DNA from: an uncultured Oscillospiraceae bacterium
GTDB lineage: Bacteria > Bacillota > Clostridia > Oscillospirales > Ruminococcaceae
NCBI GenBank assembly: GCA_934448295.1
Contig: CAKSEY010000002.1
Coordinates: forward strand, 192,532 to 256,531
DNA: 64,000 nt
Reading direction: 5' to 3'
The notes beneath the pieces were generated by a model that was not told the DNA's origin, did not search any database, and saw only the letters and a program-made list of their open reading frames with translations. Positions 52,461 to 61,585 of the stretch are shown piece after piece (the stretch's first letter is position 1; each line of letters begins with the position of its first letter). The translations under genes and the position numbers were made by a program.

Positions 52461-52952
52461 ATGAAGGATTTTGCTGAAACGCTATGGGAACGGAGCGATT
52501 TCATCGGGAACCAGTTCCCGCAGGACGTATGCGGAAAAATACTGCATAGCATGGAGACACTAAGCTCCATCAGCCCTGCCGGGATCCTCACGGATGTAAC
52601 TCCGTCGGAATTTGCGGTGCTGTGCCGCGCCGCAGACCACCCGAAGCGCCACGGAAGCCCCGCGACGGTCGCGGGTATCGCGTCCCGGGTGAATGTATCG
52701 GTACCGGCTGTGTCGAGGACGCTCCGAGCGCTCCAGCAGAAGGAGCTTATCGAGCGAAGCGTTGACGAAACGGATCGCCGCAATATCCGGGTAACGCTGA
52801 CAGCGAGGGGACAGGATATACTGGAGGAAAATATGCGGCGGGTCGTCGCAAAGCTCAACAGCATACTATCCGTATTCTCGCAGGAGGAAATGCGCACGAT
52901 AGCGGAGCTTTACAGCAAATTTGCGAACGCGATGGCTGAAAAGCTCGGATAA
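52461..52952 (+). CDS. MarR-family transcriptional regulator
   Basis: 163 residues. The winged-helix core shows VAGIASRVNVSVPAVSRTLRALQ (recognition helix) and the wing VDETDRRNIRVTLTARGQD. The N- and C-terminal dimer helices are typical. The raw ORF has an earlier start, but AAGGCGGTG serves ATG 52461. Encoded 19 bases before the ABC transporter, which it probably controls, perhaps in response to a substrate or antimicrobial. Confidence 0.9.
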   Translation: MKDFAETLWERSDFIGNQFPQDVCGKILHSMETLSSISPAGILTDVTPSEFAVLCRAADHPKRHGSPATVAGIASRVNVSVPAVSRTLRALQQKELIERSVDETDRRNIRVTLTARGQDILEENMRRVVAKLNSILSVFSQEEMRTIAELYSKFANAMAEKLG

Positions 52953-52971
52953 TGAGCCGAAAGGAGAATAT

Positions 52972-55938
52972 ATGCTAGAAATTAGGAATATAGTCAAGGA
53001 CTATGAGACCGGCAGCGAGACAGTCCACGCGCTGAAAGGCGTTTCCATAGCGTTCCGCGAGAGCGAGCTGGTCTCCATTCTGGGGCAGTCCGGCTGCGGA
53101 AAGACCACGCTGCTGAACATCATCGGCGGCCTTGACCAGTACACCAGCGGCGACCTGATAATCAACGGGCAGTCCACGAAGAAGTACAAGTCCTCCGACT
53201 GGGACACCTACCGCAACCACTCGGTAGGCTTCATCTTCCAGAGCTACAACCTGATACCGCACCAGAGCGTGCTTTCAAACGTGGAGCTGGCGCTCACCCT
53301 CTCCGGCGTTTCCAAGGCGGAGCGCAGACAGCGCGCCAGGGAAGCCCTCGAAAAGGTAGGTCTGGGGAATCAGCTCAATAAGCGCCCGAACCAGATGTCC
53401 GGCGGTCAGATGCAGAGAGTTGCCATTGCGCGCGCCCTCGTAAACGACCCGGACATACTCCTGGCGGACGAACCCACAGGCGCCCTGGACAGCGAAACCA
53501 GTATCCAGATAATGGAGCTTATCAAGGAGATAGCCCGCGACCGTCTGGTTATCATGGTAACGCACAACCCGGAGCTTGCCGAAAAGTACTCCACCCGTAT
53601 AGTCAAGCTGCTTGACGGAAAGATAGTCGGCGACAGCGACCCGTTCGACCCCGCCGCTCAGCCGGAAGCCGCTCCCGAGGTGCGCCAGACGAACGTTTCC
53701 AAGGGCAAAAAGACCTCCATGTCTTTCCTGACGGCGCTCTCCCTGTCGCGAAACAACCTCATGACGAAAAAGGGCAGGACGTTCCTCACCTCCTTTGCGG
53801 GGAGCATAGGGATCATCGGGATCGCGCTAATTCTCTCGCTGTCCAACGGCGTGCAGGAGTACATCAACAGCGTGGAGCGCTCAACGCTTGCCTCCTTCCC
53901 CGTGTCGATACAGCATGAGACAGTGGACTACACAAGTCTCATGACCTCTATGATGAACGTCCGGGATAACGCCGACGAGGAGCGCGACCCCGACCGCATA
54001 TACACCAACGATATCTCCACCGAAATGACCAAGACCATGCTCTCCGAGGTGCAGACCAACAACCTCAAGGAGTTCAAGGAGTATCTTGAAAGCAACCCCG
54101 ATGGTATTCAGGAGCACATCAGCGAAGTCGCGTACAGCTACGACCCGAACCTCTACATCTACGGGCACGACCTGAACGATAATCTTATCCAGGTGAACCC
54201 CTCCACGGTCATGACCGCGATGATGGGCGAATCAATGGCGGCAAGCGTCAGCCAGATGACCTCCACCTATTCCTCTCTGATGGGCGGCGGAGGCTCCATG
54301 AGCTCCTACGACGCATGGGAGGAGCTGCTCAGCACCGATATGCTTAAATCTGAATACGAGGTACTGGCGGGCAGGCTTCCTGAAAGCTGGAACGAGGTGG
54401 TTCTGCTGGTCTCCGACCGAAACGAGCTTTCCGATGTCACCCTGTATACTCTGGGACTGCGCGACCAGTCCGAGCTTGAGGGCATGATGGCGGCTGTAAT
54501 GGCGGGCGAGAGCTTCGACATAGACACCGGCGACCAGTCTTTCAGCTATGACGAGCTGATGGGTATGCAGTTCAGCCTGATGACCGCCCCGGACTTCTAC
54601 CAGAAGAACGACGACGGCACATGGACGGATATGCGCGGCGACGAGGAGTACATGAAAAACGCCGTTGCAGAGGCACCGCAGCTAAAGGTAGTCGGCATAC
54701 TGAAGCCTGACGCGGATTCCCTGATATCCACCACCCGCTCCGGCGGAATAGGCTACACCCACGCACTGACCGAGTATATGATAGACAAGGTGAACAACAG
54801 CGAAATAGTGAAACAGCAGGAGGAAAGCCCTGACGTCGACGTATTCACCGGCATAGAGTTCCCCAAGGCGGACGAGGAGGAAAAGGACGCCATGTCACAG
54901 GAGGACGCAATGGCGCAGATCTCCGGTATGCTCACCGAGGAGCAGCAGGCGAAGCTCAACGAGGGTATCATGGCTTCGCTTACGGACGAGCAGCGCGCTG
55001 AGATACAGTCCGAGATGATGGCGATGGTATCCGATGAGCAGATGAGCTCTATCATGATGGGGCTTCTCACTCCGGAACAGCTTATGCAGGCTCAGCAGGG
55101 AGAAGACGTGACCTCCATGCTGACAGACGAGCAGAGGGCGCAGCTTTCCGCGCAGATAGCGGCCTCCCTCACCCCGGAGCAGAACGCGCAGCTCTCCGCG
55201 AAGATGAACGGAATGATAGAGCCGGCGAAGATATACACGCTGTTCATGCAGGTGCTGACCTCCGACCAGCTCAGCCAGCTAATGGAAATGACCAAGGAGC
55301 CGGAGACCACTGACGCCACCTATGACGGCAACCTGAAACTCCTCGGAAAGGCAGACCTCGCGGAGCCGAGCTCCATCAAGATCTACGCAAAGGATTTTGA
55401 GAGCAAGGAAACAATAACCCAGCTCATAGAGAAGTACAACGACGGCAAGATAGCCGAGGATAAGCAGGCCGATGTGATCAACTACACCGACTATGTGGGA
55501 CTTATGATGTCCTCCGTCAGCGACATAATCAACGCGATATCCTATATTCTGATTGCATTCGTGGCGATATCGCTGATAGTTTCCTCGATAATGATAGGCA
55601 TTATAACCTACATCTCCGTGCTGGAGCGCACAAAGGAGATAGGCATACTCCGTGCGATGGGAGCCTCCAGGCGGGACGTTTCGAACGTATTCAACGCGGA
55701 AACGCTTATCGTGGGCTTCGCGGCGGGCGTTATGGGAATCGGCGTTACGCTGCTGCTGAATATCCCGATAAACATTATCATTGAGAACATCACCGGGATC
55801 TCAAACGTTGCGCTTCTCCCGTGGCAGGGCGGAGTTATCCTGGTGGTTATAAGCATGCTGCTTACGCTGATAGCGGGACTTGTTCCGGCTGGATTCGCCG
55901 CGAAGAAAGACCCGGTAGAGGCGCTCAGGACAGAGTAA
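52972..55938 (+). CDS. Fused ABC transporter ATPase-permease (MacB-like) with EQ-rich repeat
   Basis: 988 residues. The ATPase domain (1-230) has Walker A GQSGCGKTTLLNIIGG (38-53), signature MSGGQMQRVAIARAL and Walker B ILLADEPTGALD. The first membrane helix lies at 270-292 (LTSFAGSIGIIGIALILSLS). A very large extracytoplasmic domain spans about 295-850. Three C-terminal helices of the FtsX type follow (852-875, 910-935, 953-975, with LERTKEIGILRAMGASRRDV). Residues 654-770 repeat LT-x-E-Q about every 16 residues (LTEEQ, LTDEQ, LTPEQ). Regulated presumably by the upstream MarR; peptide or antimicrobial export is a guess. Confidence 0.9.
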   Translation: MLEIRNIVKDYETGSETVHALKGVSIAFRESELVSILGQSGCGKTTLLNIIGGLDQYTSGDLIINGQSTKKYKSSDWDTYRNHSVGFIFQSYNLIPHQSVLSNVELALTLSGVSKAERRQRAREALEKVGLGNQLNKRPNQMSGGQMQRVAIARALVNDPDILLADEPTGALDSETSIQIMELIKEIARDRLVIMVTHNPELAEKYSTRIVKLLDGKIVGDSDPFDPAAQPEAAPEVRQTNVSKGKKTSMSFLTALSLSRNNLMTKKGRTFLTSFAGSIGIIGIALILSLSNGVQEYINSVERSTLASFPVSIQHETVDYTSLMTSMMNVRDNADEERDPDRIYTNDISTEMTKTMLSEVQTNNLKEFKEYLESNPDGIQEHISEVAYSYDPNLYIYGHDLNDNLIQVNPSTVMTAMMGESMAASVSQMTSTYSSLMGGGGSMSSYDAWEELLSTDMLKSEYEVLAGRLPESWNEVVLLVSDRNELSDVTLYTLGLRDQSELEGMMAAVMAGESFDIDTGDQSFSYDELMGMQFSLMTAPDFYQKNDDGTWTDMRGDEEYMKNAVAEAPQLKVVGILKPDADSLISTTRSGGIGYTHALTEYMIDKVNNSEIVKQQEESPDVDVFTGIEFPKADEEEKDAMSQEDAMAQISGMLTEEQQAKLNEGIMASLTDEQRAEIQSEMMAMVSDEQMSSIMMGLLTPEQLMQAQQGEDVTSMLTDEQRAQLSAQIAASLTPEQNAQLSAKMNGMIEPAKIYTLFMQVLTSDQLSQLMEMTKEPETTDATYDGNLKLLGKADLAEPSSIKIYAKDFESKETITQLIEKYNDGKIAEDKQADVINYTDYVGLMMSSVSDIINAISYILIAFVAISLIVSSIMIGIITYISVLERTKEIGILRAMGASRRDVSNVFNAETLIVGFAAGVMGIGVTLLLNIPINIIIENITGISNVALLPWQGGVILVVISMLLTLIAGLVPAGFAAKKDPVEALRTE

Positions 55939-55940
55939 AA

Positions 55941-55990
55941 ATTAATTCGGAATTCGGAATTTTGGCGTCCGGCTCCGCCGGACGGATATA
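55941..55990. repeat. Short copy of the ATTCGGAATTC element
   Basis: ATTAATTCGGAATTCGGAATTTTGG followed by a GTCCGGC/GCCGGAC hairpin (55967-55983); its start matches the left end of the 7177-7380 element. Here only the left end is visible. Confidence 0.55.
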
Positions 55991-55992
55991 AA

Positions 55993-56022
55993 AATGGGGT
56001 CGTGTAAATCCACAGCCCCATT
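55993..56022 (-). terminator. Terminator after the TetR gene
   Basis: On the minus strand AATGGGG ... CCCCATT (with an inner GTG/CAC) running into TTTTTATA; it may also serve the convergent ABC gene. Confidence 0.8.
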
Positions 56023-56033
56023 TCTGTTAGTGA

Positions 56034-56630
56034 TTACTTGAGCATTTCGCGGAGCTTCTCGTCCTCAACGAAGCCTTTCAGCCCGCTCATGGTCATTCTG
56101 TTGGCGATATCGGTTATCGCGTCCAGGCTTCCCGTGCAGCCCGCGTCGAACCACGCGGAATAAAGCGACAGCACCCCGCTGGTGGTGAATTCCGACAGAG
56201 CGCGCAGGGTCTGCTCGTCTGATATGCGGCATACGTCCCGCAGGGCTATCTCCACCGCCCGGCGGAGCATCGCCTTTACCCTGCCGCTGCTGAAAAGCTC
56301 CGGGTTGAGCTTAAGCAGCTTAACGAAATATTCCTGATTGCCGCTGATAAGCGCGCTTATCTCCCGCAGCACAGAGCCTATATCGAATATGCTCGTGTTG
56401 CTGGTTTTAAGAATATCCGCGAAATCCGACAGCAGCTCGTCCTCAAACTCCGTTATAACATCGGAAATCGCGCCGTAGTGCCGATAGAACGTTTTGCGGT
56501 TTATCTGCGCCCGCTCCGAAAGCTCCGATATGGTGATGTCGGAAAGCTCCTTTTCCGACATGAGGGAGATCAGCGCGCTGCGTATCGTCTGGCGGGTCTT
56601 TATCACCCGCAGGTCGGTGAGTCTTGGCAT
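56034..56630 (-). CDS. TetR-family transcriptional regulator
   Basis: 198 residues. The N-terminal helix-turn-helix is ITISELSERAQINRKTFYRHYG; the C-terminal effector domain is all-helical and unmatched. It begins after AGGAGGAG, 11 bases past the hydrogenase-chemoreceptor stop, so the two are probably one transcript. Its target is unknown; autoregulation of this operon is plausible. Confidence 0.9.
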   Translation of the reverse strand: MPRLTDLRVIKTRQTIRSALISLMSEKELSDITISELSERAQINRKTFYRHYGAISDVITEFEDELLSDFADILKTSNTSIFDIGSVLREISALISGNQEYFVKLLKLNPELFSSGRVKAMLRRAVEIALRDVCRISDEQTLRALSEFTTSGVLSLYSAWFDAGCTGSLDAITDIANRMTMSGLKGFVEDEKLREMLK

Positions 56631-56641
56631 GGCTCCTCCTG

Positions 56642-58573
56642 TCAGTCGGCGGTGCTGAGCACTTCCTCGGCGCGGCTGACAAGGCTGTCAACGGTGGAGG
56701 TTATGCCGGATACGCCGGTCATTGCGCTGCTGATATCGCTGCCCTTGGCGAGAGTATCGGAAATGTTGCCGTTCATCTGCTTCATCATGGCAAGAATATC
56801 GGTCATCTTGTCGTTTATCGTGGAAACTATGCCGTTTACGTCGTCGATATTGCTGAACACCAACTTATTGCTTGCCTCAGCCTCGGTAACGGCTGTCTGG
56901 GAATGCTGCGCCAGATTCCGTACCTCCTCCGCGACAACGGCGAAGCCCTTTCCGTATTCCCCGGCGCGCGCCGCCTCTATGCTGGCGTTTATCGCCAGAA
57001 TGTTTATCTGCCGCGCGATATCCGAGATATTGCGGGTCATCTTTGAGAATCCGGTCACGCTCTCGTTTATCGCGCCCATAGAGCTGTTGATGTTCTCCGT
57101 GAGCTGCCGCAGCTCCGTCACCACGCCGGAGAGCCGCGCCGCCTGCTCGTGGTTCTGGCTGTTCAGCTCGGTGATCCCCCCGGTAGCCTCGGTAACGCTG
57201 GAAATGCTGTCCGTCAGGCTGGAAACCACGTCCGAAAGCTGAGCGGTTATCTCGCTTATGCTGGCGTTGGTCTGCTCTATCTGGGCGCGGCGGCGGTCAG
57301 CTTCGTGCAGAGTGTACTGCCCGCAGGAATTCTTCGTGCTGGTACCGTCCAGGATAGCCCTTGCAAGCTCCCGGCAGGAAGCGAAGCCGCAGGCATGGCA
57401 GTTGTAGTTCATCTCTGTATAGGTGGATTTTCCAAGGCTGTGCAGCACCTCGTCTATCTGCTCCTCCGTATAGTCGGGGAGCTCCACCGGGTGCTTCTCG
57501 TAGCTGCGCAGGAAATCCTCCAGCTTTAGCTGCTTATCGAACGCGAGAAACTGTTTGTCTCTGCCCTTTCTGTCGAATTTCACGCGGTTGTTGCGGTTGT
57601 ATTTCTCGATACCGTTGAGGATACCGCTCATTCTGTACACGGAAAGCGGAGTGCCTATCGCCGGGCCGCTTCCGCAGCCACGCCCGCAGGAAAGCACGTC
57701 GAACACGTCCGGGAGGTCGCGGCCTCCCACCGAGGAGTACTGCGAAAGCTCCTTGTAGATGTGATCCGTGCCCTCCGAGGTGATAACGCTCAGTGCCGGA
57801 GCCTCCAGCTCCAGACAGGCTTTCAGTCCGCCCGGGCGGGGATATATCGCGCCCATTATGCCCTGCGGCCCATTGAATTCAAACGCGGAGCGCTTCCCTT
57901 TCTGGTCGGCAAGGCGGAATCCCTTTTCCTCCAAAAGTTCGCCAAGGTGCTCGAATGTAACGTTGTAGTCCACTATGCCGGTCATCTGGAACTCGTCGCG
58001 CTTTGCAATGCATGGGGTGAGCGCGGCAAGCTTCGTATTCACGCCGAGGTATTTCCGGATATACACCGCCGCGCAAAGTATCGGCGACTGCACCGGCGAC
58101 AGATTCGGGATATTCTCCGGGGTGTATTTCAGTATGTAGTTGACTATCGCGGGGCACGGCTGGGAGATAAGCTTCTTCCCGGGATTCTTCTGTACATAGC
58201 GCAGGTGCGCCCAGGTGCAGATATCCGCGCCGAAGGATACGTCGTAGATGTTCTTCACGCCGTTGTTTCTGAGGTATTCCAGCACATTGCGCCAGCAGCC
58301 GTCAAACGCGACCTTTATGGAAGGCGCGACCAGCAGCACGATATCCTGCCCGGACTTTATATCCCGCCAGAAATCGGACGTGTCGTCCTCAAAGGTGCGC
58401 GCACCGTGGGGACATTCCTTTACGCAGGCGCCGCAGTGTATGCACTTCTGCGGGTCTATGTCGTAGAACGTCCTTCCGTCGTCGGTGACCACCGCCTTGT
58501 TAGCCTCGGGAGTGGGGCAGGCGCGTATGCAGGAATTACAGGAAACACATTTTGACGCGTCAAACAGTATCAT
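56642..58573 (-). CDS. Soluble [FeFe]-hydrogenase-like sensor fused to a methyl-accepting chemotaxis domain
   Basis: 643 residues, no membrane helix. Two ferredoxin-type 4Fe-4S sites (C9/12/15/19 and C44/47/50/54). A H-cluster domain keeps the cluster-binding Cys in three places: C140 (SQPCPAIV, with Pro at the usual proton-transfer Cys position), C188 with E194 (TPCIAKRDEF), and C296/C300 (SCGRGCGSG). A further Fe-S motif lies at C392/C395/C400/C417 (CHACGFASC). Residues about 440-643 are a coiled chemoreceptor signalling domain with the tip INASIEAARAGEYGKGFAVV. Related group-C [FeFe] hydrogenases are thought to sense H2 or redox state rather than turn it over fast. Downstream of rny, upstream of a TetR gene. 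Confidence 0.9.
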   Translation of the reverse strand: MILFDASKCVSCNSCIRACPTPEANKAVVTDDGRTFYDIDPQKCIHCGACVKECPHGARTFEDDTSDFWRDIKSGQDIVLLVAPSIKVAFDGCWRNVLEYLRNNGVKNIYDVSFGADICTWAHLRYVQKNPGKKLISQPCPAIVNYILKYTPENIPNLSPVQSPILCAAVYIRKYLGVNTKLAALTPCIAKRDEFQMTGIVDYNVTFEHLGELLEEKGFRLADQKGKRSAFEFNGPQGIMGAIYPRPGGLKACLELEAPALSVITSEGTDHIYKELSQYSSVGGRDLPDVFDVLSCGRGCGSGPAIGTPLSVYRMSGILNGIEKYNRNNRVKFDRKGRDKQFLAFDKQLKLEDFLRSYEKHPVELPDYTEEQIDEVLHSLGKSTYTEMNYNCHACGFASCRELARAILDGTSTKNSCGQYTLHEADRRRAQIEQTNASISEITAQLSDVVSSLTDSISSVTEATGGITELNSQNHEQAARLSGVVTELRQLTENINSSMGAINESVTGFSKMTRNISDIARQINILAINASIEAARAGEYGKGFAVVAEEVRNLAQHSQTAVTEAEASNKLVFSNIDDVNGIVSTINDKMTDILAMMKQMNGNISDTLAKGSDISSAMTGVSGITSTVDSLVSRAEEVLSTAD

Positions 58574-58615
58574 GTCAGAAGCTCCTTTGCCTCGTTAGTA
58601 GTAATGTAAAATAAT

Positions 58616-58642
58616 GCGCCCCCAACAGAAAGCAGGGAGCGC
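58616..58642 (-). terminator. Terminator after rny
   Basis: On the minus strand GCGCTCCC ... GGGGGCGC followed by ATTATTTTAC; moderate T content, so some read-through into the hydrogenase gene is likely, as no separate promoter is seen there. Confidence 0.68.
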
Positions 58643-58651
58643 AGTAGTGTT

Positions 58652-60250
58652 TTATTTTGCGTAATCAACTGCGCGGCTCTCGCGGATAAGGTTGATCTTT
58701 ATCTGACCGGGATATTCCATCTCGTCCTCAATGCGCTTTGCGATATCACGCGCAAGCACCTTCATGCCATCGTCTGAAATGGCCTCGGGCTTGATCATTA
58801 TGCGTACCTCGCGGCCTGCCTGTATCGCGTAGGATTTCTCGACCCCATCGTAGGAGCAGCAGATCTCCTCCAGCTTTTCAAGGCGCTTGATGTAGTTCTC
58901 AAAGTTCTCGCTTCTTGCGGCGGGTCTTGCGGCGCTTATCGCGTCGGCAGCCTGAACCAGCGCTGCGATAACGGTGCGGCACTCAACGTCGCCGTGGTGA
59001 GCCTCGATAGCGTGAATGACCTCCGGGCTTTCCTTGTACTTGCGGCATACGTCAACGCCAATCTGTACATGGGAGCCTTCTATCTCGTGGTCGAGAGCCT
59101 TTCCTATATCGTGCAGGAGTCCTGCGCGCCTTGCAAGCGCTGCGTCAACGCCAAGTTCGCTCGCCATTATTCCGGCAAGGTGGGCTACCTCGATAGAGTG
59201 ACTGAGGACGTTCTGGCGATAGGACGTTCTGTACTTGAGTCTGCCTATCAGGCGCACAAGCTCGTGGTTAAGACCGTTGACGTTGGTCTCCATAACTGCG
59301 CGCTCGCCCTCCTGGCGGATACGCTGCTCGACCTCCTTGCGCGCTTTCTCGACGGTCTCCTCAATGCGCGCGGGGTGGATACGACCGTCCTGGATAAGTC
59401 TTTCAAGTGAAATGCGGGCGATCTCGCGGCGAACCTGGTCGAAGCTGGAAAGTGTGATAGCCTCGGGTGTGTCGTCGATGATAAGGTCAACGCCGGTGAG
59501 CGTTTCAAGCGCGCGGATATTCCTGCCCTCGCGTCCGATTATGCGGCCCTTCATCTCGTCGTTAGGAATAGCCACAACGGAGACTGCCATCTCGGAAACG
59601 GTGTCCGCGGCAAGCCTTGAAATGGCAAGGGAGATATGCTTTCTCGCGATATCCTCTTCCTCGTCCTTGAGCTTCTGCTCATAGGCGGTGATCTTCACTG
59701 CCTTTTCGTGGTTGAGCTCGCTGTCAAGCAGCGACAGCAGGTGCTCCTTCGCCTGTTCGGTGGTGAAGCCTGAAATGCGTTCGAGAATATCCATCTGGTT
59801 CGCTTTCAGCTTTTCAGCCTCGGCTATCTGCTCGTCTGCTTTCTTGTGCTTCTGGTGGAGCTGTTCCTCTAAGCGCTCCATTTTGTCGGTTTTCTTGTCG
59901 AGGTTTTCCTCTTTCTGCTGAAGCCTGCGCTCAGAGCGGGTCAGCTCGCCGCGGCGCTCTTTCAGCTCGCGGTCGGTCTCTCCCTTTAAGCGCTGGATCT
60001 CCTTTTCTGCGTCTGAACGCATTTTGTAGATCTCGTCCTTGGCTTCAACAAGAGCCGCTTTCTTGCGGTCTTCTGCTTTAGCGTTAGCTTCTTCGATGAT
60101 GCGCGCAGATTCCTTCTCTGCTGACTCAAACTGGGCTTCCGCAGTTTTGATGCGGTGCTTTACGCCCATTTTGAAGCAGATGAAGCCTGCTGCGGCAGCG
60201 CCGACGATGAAAGCAGCAACAGCGATAATCACCGCTATTATTGGTTCCAT
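58652..60250 (-). CDS. rny: Ribonuclease Y
   Basis: A 532-residue membrane-anchored endoribonuclease that starts bulk mRNA decay in Firmicutes. One N-terminal helix (IIAVIIAVAAFIVGAAAAGF) is followed by a long coiled coil, a KH domain (GRIIGREGRNIRALETLTGV) and an HD domain (HSIEVAHLAGIMASELGVDA, RRAGLLHDIGKALDHE). It is preceded by a roughly 310-base structured leader and ends in a terminator. Ribosome site GAAGGAGG. Confidence 0.96.
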   Translation of the reverse strand: MEPIIAVIIAVAAFIVGAAAAGFICFKMGVKHRIKTAEAQFESAEKESARIIEEANAKAEDRKKAALVEAKDEIYKMRSDAEKEIQRLKGETDRELKERRGELTRSERRLQQKEENLDKKTDKMERLEEQLHQKHKKADEQIAEAEKLKANQMDILERISGFTTEQAKEHLLSLLDSELNHEKAVKITAYEQKLKDEEEDIARKHISLAISRLAADTVSEMAVSVVAIPNDEMKGRIIGREGRNIRALETLTGVDLIIDDTPEAITLSSFDQVRREIARISLERLIQDGRIHPARIEETVEKARKEVEQRIRQEGERAVMETNVNGLNHELVRLIGRLKYRTSYRQNVLSHSIEVAHLAGIMASELGVDAALARRAGLLHDIGKALDHEIEGSHVQIGVDVCRKYKESPEVIHAIEAHHGDVECRTVIAALVQAADAISAARPAARSENFENYIKRLEKLEEICCSYDGVEKSYAIQAGREVRIMIKPEAISDDGMKVLARDIAKRIEDEMEYPGQIKINLIRESRAVDYAK

Positions 60251-60563
60251 CTCGTTTTCCCTCCTTCTTAGATAGTAATAACACTACTCTCAAAAGCGGC
60301 GGGAAGTAATATACAATTTTCTGAGAATCGGACGCCATTCCCGTGGAATGAGCGATCCTCGCAGTTCTATGCTGCGTAAATCATTAGCGGCAGCGGCTGC
60401 CGCGCTGAAATCATGGCAGACTGACCGCCGGCTCCCCCCAAGAAACCGGACGGCATAGGTGGCTCCTTTTTAAATCATATATTAAGTACCGCCATTATGT
60501 ATGTGGAATAGATATTAGTACAAAGTAAGCGATTCTGCCAATGCTGCCATTGCAGAAAAGCCC
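60251..60563 (-). promoter_or_regulatory. Long structured 5' leader of rny
   Basis: About 310 bases between the rny promoter and ATG. Stems on the minus strand are an opening hairpin TTCTGCAATG/CATTGGCAGAA (near 60535-60558), a GCGGCAG/CTGCCGC hairpin (near 60384-60402) and CATTCC/GGAATG within a longer stem (near 60320-60370). A short ORF with its own ribosome site lies inside (60367-60456). RNase E autoregulates through its leader in proteobacteria; a comparable role here is inference. No known riboswitch recognised. Confidence 0.6.
60367..60456 (-). CDS. Candidate leader peptide upstream of rny
   Basis: A 29-codon ORF (MPSGFLGGAGGQSAMISARQ, then PLPLMIYAA) starting after AAAAAGGAG with 6 bases of spacing. 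It lies in the rny leader, overlapping the GCGGCAG hairpin. It could be a regulatory uORF or chance; no homology is claimed. Confidence 0.25.
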   Translation of the reverse strand: MPSGFLGGAGGQSAMISARQPLPLMIYAA

Positions 60564-60569
60564 ATATTT

Positions 60570-60598
60570 ATTTTACAACAAAATCACGAAAATGTCAA
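60570..60598 (-). promoter_or_regulatory. Sigma-A promoter of rny
   Basis: On the minus strand TTGACA (60593-60598), 17-base spacer, TAAAAT (60570-60575). Confidence 0.88.
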
Positions 60599-60796
60599 GG
60601 GAAAAACGGTTTGATTTTTACCAAAATGCACATAAATCCGACGGCATTGTTACACAGCGCTGACGGAACAATGCGGATTTTCGGGGATATGATATCCGGC
60701 TTATGTTGTATTTGCACAATAAAACAGCAAAAATCAGCGGATTTTTTCTACACCGTACTTATATTGCCGGCGGCGGGAAAAATTCCCCCCAGACCC

Positions 60797-60825
60797 TTGA
60801 AATTATTAGTAAGGTGTGCTATAAT
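60797..60825 (+). promoter_or_regulatory. Sigma-A promoter of pyrE
   Basis: TTGAAA (60797-60802), 17-base spacer, TATAAT (60820-60825). It falls inside the longest open frame and so excludes the upstream starts. The sequence between the rny and pyrE promoters (60599-60796) shows no other feature. Confidence 0.86.
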
Positions 60826-60883
60826 TATATTGAAAAATGTGATACTATGCCCTATGGCATCAAATACAGGAAGGACAAGAAAC

Positions 60884-61540
60884 ATGACCTACAAAGAGAG
60901 CTTTATTAAATTCATGGTAGACAGCGGAGTTCTGAAGTTCGGCGAGTTCACGCTCAAGAGCGGCAGACTGGCTCCCTACTTCATCAACGCGGGCAACTAC
61001 AAGACCGGCGCGCAGCTCGCAAAGCTCGGCGAATTCTACGCTGAGTGCATAAAGGAGAACGGGCTCCAGCCGGAGACGCTGTTCGGCCCGGCATACAAGG
61101 GGATCCCGCTGGCGGTATCCGCGTGCACAGCGCTGTACAACAAGTTCGGCACCGATGTGAACTACTGCTTTGACCGCAAGGAGGTCAAGGATCACGGCGA
61201 GGGAGGAATGTTCGTAGGCAAGACCCTTGAGGACGGCGAAAAGGTTGTCATCATTGAGGACGTTATGACCTCCGGCAAGGCTCTGCGCGAGGTTCTGCCG
61301 AAGCTGATGGGCGCCGCAAAGGTTAGCATAGAGGGCATGATAATCACCGTTGACCGCATGGAAAAGGGGCTTACATCTGACAAGTCCGCAGTGCAGGAGG
61401 TTTACGACGAGTTCGGCGTTAAGGTATACTCCATCGTGAACATCAACGACATCATTGATGCGCTTGAAAAGGACGTCATTCCCGGCAAGGAATATGTCGA
61501 GAAGATGAAAGAATACAGAAAGGTATACGGCGTAGGCTGA
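60884..61540 (+). CDS. pyrE: Orotate phosphoribosyltransferase
   Basis: 218 residues. Converts orotate + PRPP to OMP in UMP synthesis. The N-terminal FGEFTLKSGRLAPYFINAG and FGPAYKGIPLAV are present; the PRPP loop VVIIEDVMTSGKALRE is intact; the flexible-loop DRKEVKDHGEGG is typical. The open frame extends back to 60611, but the promoter and AGGAAGGA before ATG 60884 fix the start. Leads the CofE-like and FliD-like genes. Confidence 0.95.
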   Translation: MTYKESFIKFMVDSGVLKFGEFTLKSGRLAPYFINAGNYKTGAQLAKLGEFYAECIKENGLQPETLFGPAYKGIPLAVSACTALYNKFGTDVNYCFDRKEVKDHGEGGMFVGKTLEDGEKVVIIEDVMTSGKALREVLPKLMGAAKVSIEGMIITVDRMEKGLTSDKSAVQEVYDEFGVKVYSIVNINDIIDALEKDVIPGKEYVEKMKEYRKVYGVG

Positions 61541-61585
61541 TTACCCGGAGTATAACAAAATAACGGGGAACAAGGGGAAAAACCA

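Noticed and set aside
60611..60883. N-terminal extension of pyrE
   Set aside because: The pyrE promoter lies inside this stretch and the family N terminus begins at 60884.
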